Source: Bacteroidota bacterium | GTDB taxonomy: Bacteria > Bacteroidota > Rhodothermia > Rhodothermales > Rubricoccaceae | NCBI GenBank assembly: GCA_039821555.1 | Contig: JBCBNX010000016.1 | Location: forward strand, 1 to 64,000 | Reading direction: 5' to 3' | Length of the DNA: 64,000 nucleotides | In this document: positions 36,301 to 44,025 of the stretch, in pieces | Position numbering within the stretch: the stretch's first letter is position 1 | How the letters are laid out: the number at the start of each line of letters is the position of its first letter | Notes under the pieces: generated by a model | The model's input: the letters and a program-made list of their open reading frames with translations, nothing else | Databases searched by the model: none | Told to the model about the DNA's origin: nothing | Made by a program: the position numbers and the translations under genes

Positions 36301-37726
36301 CGACCTGGAGGTGCCCCCCGATGTCCCGGTCGGCCTGATGCTCTGGGCCGACCCCGAGCAGCTCGAGAAGGTGCTTGGCAACCTGCTCTCGAACGCGCTC
36401 AAGTTCACGCCCAAAGGCGGGACCGTCCGGGTGGTGCTCCGCACCGATGGTGCCCGACCCAACAGGACAGCCTCCACCAACGGAAGCACCCCCGATGCGG
36501 AGGACGCCAGCCACCTCGTCCTCACGGTCGAGGACAGCGGCTCTGGCATCGCGCCCGAGCACCTGCCCTACGTCTTCGAGCGCTTCTACCAGGCCGACGG
36601 CTCCTCAACGCGGCAGCACCCGGGTACCGGGATCGGACTAGCGCTCGTCAAGCACCTCGTGGAGCTGCACCACGGCCGCGTCGCCGTGACGAGCACGCCC
36701 GGGGACGGCACGCGCTTCGTCGTGCGCCTTCCGCTCTGGCAGGGGCACCTGCAGCCCCACGAGCGCGCTCCCGACGCCTCCGCCCCCACGATGGGTGCGC
36801 TTGCGGTTGGTGCGCCTGCCGCTGGCACTGACCCCGCGCTCACCAGCGAGGTGCTCGGGGAGGAGATGCTCGTAGGCGAGGTTCTCGGGGAAGACACGCC
36901 CCCGAAGGCTGGTCTCGAACCGCAGGACGCGCAGGCCAAGACCGTCCTCGTCGTGGACGACAACGCCGAGGTGCGTGCCTACGTCCGGCGGCACCTGGCC
37001 ACCCGCTACCGCGTCCTCGAAGCCGCGGACGGACATCAAGCCCTCGCGCATGCCCGCGCTTTCGTGCCGGACCTCATCGTGAGCGATGTCATGATGCCGG
37101 GCCTCGACGGCATCGGCCTGTGCCGTGCCCTTAGGTCCGACCCTGACCTCGCGTTCGTTCCCCTCGTACTGCTGACCGCTAGGGCGGCGATGCAGGACAA
37201 GCTCGACGGGCTGGAGCGTGGTGCTGACGACTATCTCACCAAGCCGTTCAACGTGCGCGAGTTGGACGTCCGCATCGAGAACCTGATCGCCTCGCGCCAG
37301 CGGCTCCGCGACCATTACGCCTCGGCCGAACCGCCCATGCCAGCACCCTCCCTGCACCGCTACGTCCGCGACGAGGCGCTGACACCAGAACACACCGCGC
37401 TGCTTAGCGAGGTGCGCGCAGTCGTCGCGGCCCACCTCACCGACGAGGACTTCGGCGTGGATGCGTTGGCGAAGGCTGTCGGGATGGGCCGCAGCACGCT
37501 CTACCGCCGCCTCAGCGGCGTACTGGAGGTCTCCCCGATGGAGTTGATCTGGCACCTGCGCCTGGAGCGCGCCGCCGACCTACTCCGGACGCAGATCGGC
37601 ACTGTCAGCGAGGTCGCCTACGCGACGGGCTTCAAAAACGTGGGCCACTTCTGCACCCGCTTCAAGGAGACCTACGGGCAAACCCCCGCAGCATACGCGG
37701 TAGGGTCTACGCTGGAAGCCGAGTGA
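33395..37726 (+). CDS. Hybrid two-component system sensor with AraC-type output
   Basis: 1443 residues in one chain. A signal/membrane segment (about 25-44) is followed by two seven-bladed propellers of two-component-regulator repeats (about 50-700; LWVATNGGLARFD, LWLGTYGGGLVRF), a Y_Y_Y domain (about 705-790) and a membrane helix (about 797-820). Then come the histidine kinase (phospho-acceptor His878 in NISHEFRTP, and a complete ATPase domain), a receiver (Asp1231 in SDVMMPG) and an AraC helix-turn-helix (about 1330-1440). Such one-protein systems sense glycans or their fragments in Bacteroidota and switch on neighbouring genes. Candidate targets are the receiver protein and the secreted protein just downstream. 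Confidence 0.95.
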   Translation: MSICLPRPCLSPTLGRSRLQAYLRVGIWLLLGSLGLSLPSLWAQPRVTSPYRADFFATEAGLPGNQVNDIEQTADGYLWVATNGGLARFDGHRFTTFAPLAPGMPPLTSITSLHRSVGDTLFVAIGTGQVFRLEAGRFVLVASVPEGVPFNAIAQDRSGQLWGTLNGRLYLQEGEHFRKMDYHVQGGLGSEGMVVNADGQVWGAYARARGPRAPASASGRGRCALTTPADPAEQYLLARLTPGAPELAQPTDFRYLIPSPSRREALAGATTAGTVSLVSPDGTARGQYPLSDSGCPVLHARDETLWVKEGARLLAVGPDAATPTAALDLGFRRYRLPPVFEDREGSLWVGTQTRGLVRVRHDPFQVYVTTEIASNAPIVSISRGAEGSVILIDRVREVFRADGTRPTPLLLNGAPFIAHSAFEVARDQRLLFDRRPPDWPDLPREILRQQRTQLQAIATIAQRDSDGSIVHEFYADPVDPDVVWLYSSGQVHRIADVWGPNPRLETVLDSLHQVRHLLRDRQGTVWVGTHRGLYQVANGEVTRYTQSDGLPDDRVRYVHEDAEGVLWLGTYGGGLVRFRDGQFQTLTEVEGLAENVVSAILEDDAGYFWMSGNRGIQRAARSDLNAALDGNAARIPAVLYGRESGLLNPETSGVPAFEGPDGRLWFPTFEGAAVVEPEVALRLGREPPLVHVEQVRTQDTTLAHAEGSPIRLAADQRRFAIEYVGLSLRHPERVAYRYRLDGLDADWVEAGTERRAAYTNVPPGTYAFRVEARTHTGVWSEAAATLTLRVAPFFYETLWFRLLCGLGVVGLVAGVGYARLWRARARERALNVLVRQRTSDLKQRTEDLEREKHTVAVQADALRDLDRAKSNFFANISHEFRTPLTLIIGPLEDVQEGFHGAVPTPLAQQVEVALSNGRRLLRLVNQLLDVSRLESGTMRLRARPFNVRAFVAQTVEAFAPLAERKAIALDLEVPPDVPVGLMLWADPEQLEKVLGNLLSNALKFTPKGGTVRVVLRTDGARPNRTASTNGSTPDAEDASHLVLTVEDSGSGIAPEHLPYVFERFYQADGSSTRQHPGTGIGLALVKHLVELHHGRVAVTSTPGDGTRFVVRLPLWQGHLQPHERAPDASAPTMGALAVGAPAAGTDPALTSEVLGEEMLVGEVLGEDTPPKAGLEPQDAQAKTVLVVDDNAEVRAYVRRHLATRYRVLEAADGHQALAHARAFVPDLIVSDVMMPGLDGIGLCRALRSDPDLAFVPLVLLTARAAMQDKLDGLERGADDYLTKPFNVRELDVRIENLIASRQRLRDHYASAEPPMPAPSLHRYVRDEALTPEHTALLSEVRAVVAAHLTDEDFGVDALAKAVGMGRSTLYRRLSGVLEVSPMELIWHLRLERAADLLRTQIGTVSEVAYATGFKNVGHFCTRFKETYGQTPAAYAVGSTLEAE

Positions 37727-37813
37727 CCGCGAGACGAGGCACAGGAAGCGAAGGTATAGGAGGAAAGGCGTAGGAGAGACGGTCGCGGGGCATCCAAGCA
37801 AACCTGCCAGATC

Positions 37814-37869
37814 CGTTCGCTGAACGTCCCAGAGGCTTTGGCGAGCATCCCAGGGACGCTGAGCGAACG
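37814..37869. promoter_or_regulatory. Inverted repeat before the receiver gene
   Basis: CGTTCGCTGAACGTCCC and GGGACGCTGAGCGAACG are inverted repeats matching at 15 of 17 positions with 22 bases between. A partial third unit (GGACGCTC) lies about three bases beyond. It could be an operator for the AraC output of the preceding sensor or an RNA hairpin. No T run follows. Confidence 0.4.
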
Positions 37870-37967
37870 ATCCAGGACGCTCTCGTAACGGCTCGGGAGG
37901 CCTGCGTTCATTGGTTGGCGCCAGCCATCCGGGGAGCGCCCTCGGTGGCCTCTCTGCCCCGGCTTCG

Positions 37968-38378
37968 ATGCCTGCTCTGCCCCGCGACATCTCCGCAACT
38001 GTGCTGCTCGTCGACGACGACGCCCAGACGCGCGACTACATGCGGGCGTGCCTTTCCCGGCTCTCGCTCCGCATCGTCGAGGCGGCGGACGGCCAGGAGG
38101 CCATGGAGCTGCTGCGGGACGGCAGGTGCGACGGCGTCGCACTCGTCGTCGCCGACCTCGTCATGCCGCGCATGGACGGCCTCGAACTGGAGGCGGTCCT
38201 CCACGCCGACGCGCGCTGGGCCGACGTGCCGGTGCTGCTCGTGACCGGACAGCCGGTCTACGACTGGGCCGGGCCGATGCTGACGAAGCCTTTCAACGCG
38301 AAGCGACTCATGGCATCGGTCCTATCGCTTTTGCCCGACGTCTGCCCTCCCCTTCCACCCATCTCTACCCATCCATGA
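37968..38378 (+). CDS. Single-domain response regulator (receiver only)
   Basis: 136 residues, all receiver domain: acidic pocket LLVDDDAQ, phospho-acceptor Asp63 in VVADLVMPRMDG, threonine in LLVTGQ, and Lys107 in LTKPFNAKRL. No output domain, so it must act by protein contact or as a phosphate sink. The ATG at 37968 gives the right N-terminus; a start 19 codons earlier adds nothing conserved. Its stop overlaps the next start (ATGA at 38375), and it follows the hybrid sensor at 241 bp, suggesting a signalling unit that also feeds the secreted protein. Confidence 0.9.
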   Translation: MPALPRDISATVLLVDDDAQTRDYMRACLSRLSLRIVEAADGQEAMELLRDGRCDGVALVVADLVMPRMDGLELEAVLHADARWADVPVLLVTGQPVYDWAGPMLTKPFNAKRLMASVLSLLPDVCPPLPPISTHP

Positions 38379-40228
38379 ACTCAGCTACCTCTGTACGCCC
38401 TCTGCTTCCTAGCCCAGGCCGTCTCGCCAAAATGCCTGGCTCCATGATGCGTCCTATTGCATATCTCGCGACCTTCTTCCTGCTCACGATCTATCTCGCC
38501 CCGGGTGCTCGTGCCCAGATCGCCGGGGGGCTCGAAACGAATGACCAGTTCGGCGGCGCCGTCGCGACGGGCGACTTCAACAACGACGGCGTGGAAGATC
38601 TGGCCGTTGGCGTGCCGGAGGAGGACGGCGTCGGCGCCGTGCATGTGATCTACGGTTCCGACGGCGTCGGGCTCGCCAACCAGCGCAACCAATACTTTGA
38701 GGGGCTGGGTGCCGCTGGGGCCCAGACGGGTCGAGCGCTTGCTTCGGGCGACTTCAACAACGACGGCTTCGACGACCTAGCGATCGGCTCGCCGGGTGAT
38801 CTCAACGCGGACGGCACATCCCGAGGAGGGCGTGTCCGGTTTGCATTCGGCTCCGCCAGCGGCCTGGCGATCCGGAGTGCCATCTTCGTAAATCAGAACG
38901 AAGCCCGTTTTGCTTTTGCCCTCGCCTCGGGCGACTTCAACGGGGACGGCTTCGATGATGTGGCCGTCGGCTCACCGGGGAATGGGGTTGGCAGTGCCGA
39001 CAACTCCGGCCGTGTCTTCGTGTACTTTGGTCAGGACGCTGAGTCGCTCCCCATTGACGGCAGCCGGACCTTTCGTCAGGGCTCCGACGGTCTGCCCGGC
39101 AGCAACGAGGCTGGTGACCAGTTCGGCTTCTCGCTCGCCGCCGGCAACTTCGACTTCGGGAATGCCGACGAGTTGGTCATCGGGGTTCCCTTTGAGGATA
39201 TCGGCTCGGTTCAGGATGCAGGGGCTGTCATGGTGCTGACAAATGACGGCACAGGAACGCTCAACGGCGCCTTCTTTATCGACCAGGACACACCGGACAT
39301 CCCTGGCATAGTCGAGGCAGGCGACCTGTTCGGACACGCGCTGGCGACGGGCAGCTTCAACGGTAACCCGAACATCAATGGCCTCGCCATCGGTGCGCCG
39401 GGCGAGGACATCGGGACCGTACAGAACTCTGGGAACGTCACGCAGATCAACGGCAGCAATGGCGGGCTCCTCCTTTCGACGGCCCGGGCCTTCAGCCTCG
39501 ACGACTTCCCCGGCGGCGCCGATGTCAATGGACAGTTCGGCTTTGCCCTGGCCTCCGGCGACTTCAATGGCGACGGGCGCGACGACCTCGCGGTTGGGGC
39601 GCCTGGGGTAGACTTTTTCGTGGGGACGACGGATGCCGGGGTGGTGTACACCCTCGAAGGGACGTCAGGCGGGCTTGGCACTACCGTAGGGATCTCCTTG
39701 GCCGCGAACTTCGATAGCCTGCCGGGGACGCCGGACGCCAACGGCCGCTTCGGGAGCGCTCTGGCCTCGGGTGATTTCGACGGGGACGGGCGCGACGACA
39801 TCGCCATCGGCGAGCCGGGGGGGCGCGTCGGGGGTCAGAACGGTGCTGGCGAAGTGATTATCGCGGACAACGCAACGTATCCATCGAGCCCGCGGCAGGG
39901 CATCCGGGTCTTCCAAGGCGCGAGCCTGCCGGGCTCCGTCAACACGGAGACGGGCACCACCCCGGACGCGCTCGCGCTCAGCACGGCCTATCCGAATCCG
40001 TTCGCCACGCAGACGACGCTGACGTACACCCTGCCGACGGCGCAGGAGGCCCGGCTAGTCGCCTACGACCTGCTCGGCCGGGAGGTCGCCGTGCTCGCAG
40101 ACGGCCTGCAGCCCGCTGGCACCCACAAGGCCACGCTCGACGCGGCTGGGCTGCCGAGCGGGGTCTACATGGTGCGCCTCGCCACGGAAGCGGGCGCGCG
40201 GACGCAGCGTGTTGTGGTGGCGCGCTAG
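38375..40228 (+). CDS. Secreted FG-GAP/integrin-alpha-like repeat protein with T9SS tail
   Basis: About 617 residues. Start at 38375 overlaps the receiver stop; starts at 38432 or 38444 would give a tighter signal peptide (MMRPIAYLATFFLLTIYLA). The body contains seven FG-GAP repeats with calcium-type loops (FGGAVATGDFNNDGVEDLAVG, in pieces; later SGDFNGDGRDDLAVGAPG), predicted to form a beta-propeller that binds partners at the cell surface. The final 80 residues form a type A sorting domain (AYPNPFATQTTL, LPSGVYMVRLA). Translation coupling to a receiver protein is odd for a surface protein. Confidence 0.92.
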   Translation: MNSATSVRPLLPSPGRLAKMPGSMMRPIAYLATFFLLTIYLAPGARAQIAGGLETNDQFGGAVATGDFNNDGVEDLAVGVPEEDGVGAVHVIYGSDGVGLANQRNQYFEGLGAAGAQTGRALASGDFNNDGFDDLAIGSPGDLNADGTSRGGRVRFAFGSASGLAIRSAIFVNQNEARFAFALASGDFNGDGFDDVAVGSPGNGVGSADNSGRVFVYFGQDAESLPIDGSRTFRQGSDGLPGSNEAGDQFGFSLAAGNFDFGNADELVIGVPFEDIGSVQDAGAVMVLTNDGTGTLNGAFFIDQDTPDIPGIVEAGDLFGHALATGSFNGNPNINGLAIGAPGEDIGTVQNSGNVTQINGSNGGLLLSTARAFSLDDFPGGADVNGQFGFALASGDFNGDGRDDLAVGAPGVDFFVGTTDAGVVYTLEGTSGGLGTTVGISLAANFDSLPGTPDANGRFGSALASGDFDGDGRDDIAIGEPGGRVGGQNGAGEVIIADNATYPSSPRQGIRVFQGASLPGSVNTETGTTPDALALSTAYPNPFATQTTLTYTLPTAQEARLVAYDLLGREVAVLADGLQPAGTHKATLDAAGLPSGVYMVRLATEAGARTQRVVVAR

Positions 40229-40692
40229 CCGCTGCCTCCCCCTTCCACAGCCGCGCCCCGGGATGCTCTTGCGTCTCGGGGCGTGCGTGTGTGATGCGCC
40301 TACCTCTGGAGCAGCGTTGACCGTTCAGGCGAGAGGTCGGCGGCTCGGCGGGGGTTTCGGGCCACTCGGGCGTATGGCGCGGCGAAAGCGGGACCTTCCT
40401 GCGTTCTCATGTCGTGCACAGAGCCGCGCACAGGACAGGTAAGCGCTCCTGCTCGCGGGTAGGCTAGGCAGACTGCCCCGCTGTCAGTTTCTTTGGGCGG
40501 TGTGCCTCTGTGCCTTCCCGTTTCTCCGTCCCGCTCCGTTGCACCGCCGTCGCGCTCCCATCTACCGAGAGGTCACTTCGCTGTCTCCACTGTTACTCCG
40601 CTGATGTGTCCTGTGGCATGAGCCTTGCGCCCTGACCGGCCTTGTCGGTCGCCGCGCCGCGTTCGTTGCTGCTCTTTCCTTCCCTTCTCGCC
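40229..40692 (+). other. 464-bp spacer without a convincing gene
   Basis: Short open frames here have no protein-like composition or start context. The only structure seen is a weak GACCG/CGGTC stem near 40634-40650. It should hold the promoter of the metallopeptidase-barrel gene, but no clear motif can be pointed out. Confidence 0.5.
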
Positions 40693-43600
40693 ATGCCGAC
40701 CGCTCGGATGTCTGCCTCTTTCGCTGACCGTCTCCTCGTCCCGTTGCGCTCGCTCACGCTGCTGCTCCTCGCCGTTGCGTGCGCGCTCCCGCTCGTCCCG
40801 GCCGCCGACGCGCAGTACTTCGGCCGCAACAAGGTCCAGTACGACGACTTCGATTTCCAGGTGCTCGAAACCGAGCACTTCGACATCTACTACTACGGCG
40901 ACATGGAGCAGGCGGCCCGCGACGCCGCCCGGATGGCCGAGCGGTGGTACACGCGCCTCTCCGGCATCCTCGACCACGAGTTCGACGAGCGCAAGACGAT
41001 CATCTTCTACGCCGACGACGCCGACTTCCGGCAGACAAACGTCATCGGCGGGCTGATCTCGGACGGCGTCGCTGGCGTCACGGAGGGGCTCAAGCAACGC
41101 ATCGTGATGCCGTTCGGCGCGAGCTACGCGCAGACGGACCACGTCCTCGGGCACGAACTCGTCCACCAGTTCCAGTACGACATCGCGCAGCGCGGCGGCA
41201 CGTTCGGCAACTTCGTCCGCATGCCGCTGTGGGTGGTCGAGGGCTTCGCGGAGTACCTCTCCGTCGGCCGCGAGGACGCCCACACGACGATGTGGATGCG
41301 CGACGCCGTCGTCCGGGACAACTTCCCGACGTTGGAGCAGCTCTCCACCGACCCGCGCTTCTTCCCCTATCGCTACGGCCAGGCCTTCTGGGCGTTTATC
41401 GGCGGCACCTACGGCGACGAGGCCGCCTCGGACCTCTTCAAGCGCGGCCTCTCGATGCCGTTCGACTCGGCGCTCGTCTCCGTGACGGGCCTCGGCCCCG
41501 ACGAGTTCTCCGCGCGCTGGGCCGACCAGGTCGCCGAGGCCTACCTCCCTGTCGCCGCCGACCGTACGATCCCTTACGGACCGGACCTCGTGGCCATCGA
41601 CCCGGAGCGCTATCCGCGCCTCGACTCGCTCCAGCTCGCCGACGCTCCCGGTGCGCGCACCCTCGCCCGTGACATCGACGCCGGCGACACCAATGTCTCG
41701 CCGGTGCTCTCACCCGACGGCCGCTACGTGGCCTTCCTCTCCGAGCGCGACCTCTTCGGCATCGACCTCTACCTCGGCGACGCGCAGACTGGCGAAGTCA
41801 TCAAGAAGCTCGAATCCGTCGGCACGAGCGCCCACTTCGACGCGCTCCGCTTCATCAGTTCCGCCGGCACCTGGAGCCCCGACGGCACCCGCTTCGCCTA
41901 CGTGGTTTTCGCCGAGGGCGACAACGAGATCGCCGTCCTCGACGTGGCCAGCCGCGACGTGGTGCAACGCCTCAAGGTCGACGGCGTGACGGCGATCAAG
42001 GACCCGGCGTGGGGCCCCGACGGCGAGACGATCGCGTTCACGGGCCGCAAGGGTGGTGTCTCGAACCTCTACACTGTGACCGTGGACGGCGGCCAGGCCC
42101 GCCAGCTCACCAACGACCGCTACACCGAGCTTCAGGCGCAGTGGAGCCCCGACGGCCAGACCCTGGTCTACGCGACCGACGAGGTGCCGGAGACCTCGTT
42201 CGAGCGGCTGCGCTTTGGCCCGATGCGCCTGGCGCTGCTGGACGTGGAATCGGGTGAGCAGACGCTGCTGCCCCACTTCGATGGGGCCAAGCACATCAAC
42301 CCACAGTGGAGCCCCGACGGGCGCAGCATCTACTTCGTCAGCAATCCCGACGGCGTCTCGAACGTCTATCGGTATGCCTTCGAGAACCGCATCTCGGGCG
42401 ACACGGCCACGGCCGAAGACGGCAGTGCCACGGAGGCGACGGTCTACCGCGTGACGAACCTCGTCTCGGGGGTCAGCGGGATCACCTTCCTGAGCCCGGC
42501 CCTCACGGTGGCGCAGCAGACCGGCCGCCTGATGTACTCGGCTTTCGAGGCGCAGGGCTACAGCGTGTACACGATCGAGGCCGACGACACGCAGGGCGAG
42601 CCCTTCGCCCGCACCGAGAGCGACACGGACGCTCCGCCCATGGCGGCGCTGCTCGTCCCCACGGGCGCGCAGAACCGGAGCAAGGTGGATGGCTACCTCG
42701 CCGACGTGCTCGACGGCCTCCCTGACACGCGCGAATTCCCGTCGCGCGGCTACTCGCCCAAGCTCACGCTCGACTATGTGAGCCAGCCCAACGTGGGCAT
42801 CGGCTACAGCACCGGCTTCGGCGTGGGCGTGGGCGGCGGCATCTTCATGCTCTTTACCGACCAGCTTGGCAATCACCAGCTCGGCATCACAGCGCTTGCC
42901 AACGGCACCTTCAAGGACATCGGCGGGCAGGTGCAGTACATCAACCAGGCCAACCGCCTCAACTACGGCGGGCAGCTCTCGCACATCCCGTTCCTGCGCG
43001 TCGGCATCATCCCCGACGACGACGTGCCGCGCCCGACGCGGCTCTACGACCGCACCTACTACACCCAGGTGGGCGGCCTCGCCTCCTACCCGCTCTCGAC
43101 GACCCGCCGCTTCCAGGCGTCGGCCGGCTACACCCGGATCGCGCGCGAGTTGGAATTCGACGACTTCAGGCCAGACGGCAGCGTCCGCCGCCGCGACGCG
43201 ACCGAAGCGTTCGGCCTCGCAGGGTTCGACGCGCTCCACCTCGGCCAGGTCGGCGGCGCCTACGTGGGCGACTACTCGTTCTTCGGCTTCACCGGCCCCG
43301 TTCGTGGCGGGCGCTACTTCCTCGGAGCCGAGGGCACGGCGGGCTCGCTCCAGTTTGCCTCCGTCACCGCGGACTACCGTCGCTACCTCTACGTGTCGAG
43401 CCTCCAGACGACGCTGGCGGTACGCGGGCTCCACCTCGGCCGGTACGGTGCCGACGCGGGCAACGGCGCCCTGCGGCCCTACTTCCTCGGGTTCGACTTC
43501 CGGTATGGCCCGCTCGTGCGCGGCTACTCGGTGGGCTCCTTCAGCAACACCAACGCGGGCAACGACGAGTATGGACGGCTCCAGGACGCTCTCTTCGGCA

Positions 43601-43929
43601 ACCGGGTGGCAGCCGTCAACGCGGAGGTGCGCGTCCCGCTGCTGGGCACCTCGGACTTCGGCCTGCTCAACTTCCCGTACATCCCGACCACGCTCATCTT
43701 CTTCGGCGACGCGGCGGTCTCGTGGGGGCGGCAGTCGTTCCCGAGCACGCTCGGCGGTACGGCCTCCGTCGGCAATGCCTTCGGGGACATCCAGCCACTC
43801 TTCAGCGCGGGGGTTTCCACCCGCGTCAACCTGCTCGGCGCGATCATCCTGGAGCCCTACTTCGCCATTCCCTTCTCCCGTGGAGACCGGCAGACGGTCT
43901 GGGGCCTGAGCTTCCTACCAGGCTGGTAG
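40693..43929 (+). CDS. Outer-membrane protein: metallopeptidase, TolB-type propeller and Omp85-like barrel
   Basis: 1078 residues from ATG 40693, with a signal peptide ending DAQYFG. Residues about 20-290 are an MA-clan metallopeptidase-like domain: zinc motif HELVHQF (His154, Glu155, His158) and a downstream EGFAEYLS glutamate. Residues about 310-640 contain PD40/TolB-like blades (SPDGRYVAFLSERD, WSPDGTRFAYV, WSPDGQTLVYATD). From about 690 the chain is an Omp85/surface-antigen barrel (GYSTGFGVGVGGGIF, LVRGYSVGSF, ending FLPGW). The three parts would place a protease-propeller unit on an outer-membrane anchor. A terminator hairpin follows. Confidence 0.85.
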   Translation: MPTARMSASFADRLLVPLRSLTLLLLAVACALPLVPAADAQYFGRNKVQYDDFDFQVLETEHFDIYYYGDMEQAARDAARMAERWYTRLSGILDHEFDERKTIIFYADDADFRQTNVIGGLISDGVAGVTEGLKQRIVMPFGASYAQTDHVLGHELVHQFQYDIAQRGGTFGNFVRMPLWVVEGFAEYLSVGREDAHTTMWMRDAVVRDNFPTLEQLSTDPRFFPYRYGQAFWAFIGGTYGDEAASDLFKRGLSMPFDSALVSVTGLGPDEFSARWADQVAEAYLPVAADRTIPYGPDLVAIDPERYPRLDSLQLADAPGARTLARDIDAGDTNVSPVLSPDGRYVAFLSERDLFGIDLYLGDAQTGEVIKKLESVGTSAHFDALRFISSAGTWSPDGTRFAYVVFAEGDNEIAVLDVASRDVVQRLKVDGVTAIKDPAWGPDGETIAFTGRKGGVSNLYTVTVDGGQARQLTNDRYTELQAQWSPDGQTLVYATDEVPETSFERLRFGPMRLALLDVESGEQTLLPHFDGAKHINPQWSPDGRSIYFVSNPDGVSNVYRYAFENRISGDTATAEDGSATEATVYRVTNLVSGVSGITFLSPALTVAQQTGRLMYSAFEAQGYSVYTIEADDTQGEPFARTESDTDAPPMAALLVPTGAQNRSKVDGYLADVLDGLPDTREFPSRGYSPKLTLDYVSQPNVGIGYSTGFGVGVGGGIFMLFTDQLGNHQLGITALANGTFKDIGGQVQYINQANRLNYGGQLSHIPFLRVGIIPDDDVPRPTRLYDRTYYTQVGGLASYPLSTTRRFQASAGYTRIARELEFDDFRPDGSVRRRDATEAFGLAGFDALHLGQVGGAYVGDYSFFGFTGPVRGGRYFLGAEGTAGSLQFASVTADYRRYLYVSSLQTTLAVRGLHLGRYGADAGNGALRPYFLGFDFRYGPLVRGYSVGSFSNTNAGNDEYGRLQDALFGNRVAAVNAEVRVPLLGTSDFGLLNFPYIPTTLIFFGDAAVSWGRQSFPSTLGGTASVGNAFGDIQPLFSAGVSTRVNLLGAIILEPYFAIPFSRGDRQTVWGLSFLPGW

Positions 43930-43949
43930 GCCCGGGACACGTCCATCAG

Positions 43950-43988
43950 GAGGCCGGAGGCTCGACGTAGCTTCCGGCCTCTTCGTTT
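43950..43988 (+). terminator. Terminator after the outer-membrane barrel gene
   Basis: GAGGCCGGAGGCT pairs with AGCTTCCGGCCTC (13 pairs, one G-U) over a six-base loop, followed by TTCGTTT, 20 bp after the stop codon. Confidence 0.75.
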
Positions 43989-44014
43989 GAGCAGCCGCTT
44001 CGTTTGAGCAGCCA
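43981..44014 (+). repeat. 17-bp tandem direct repeat before pyrD
   Basis: Two units of CTTCGTTTGAGCAGCC plus one base follow each other and end 11 bp before the pyrD start codon. The first overlaps the T-rich tail of the preceding terminator. Confidence 0.75.
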
Positions 44015-44025
44015 CCGCCCGCCCC

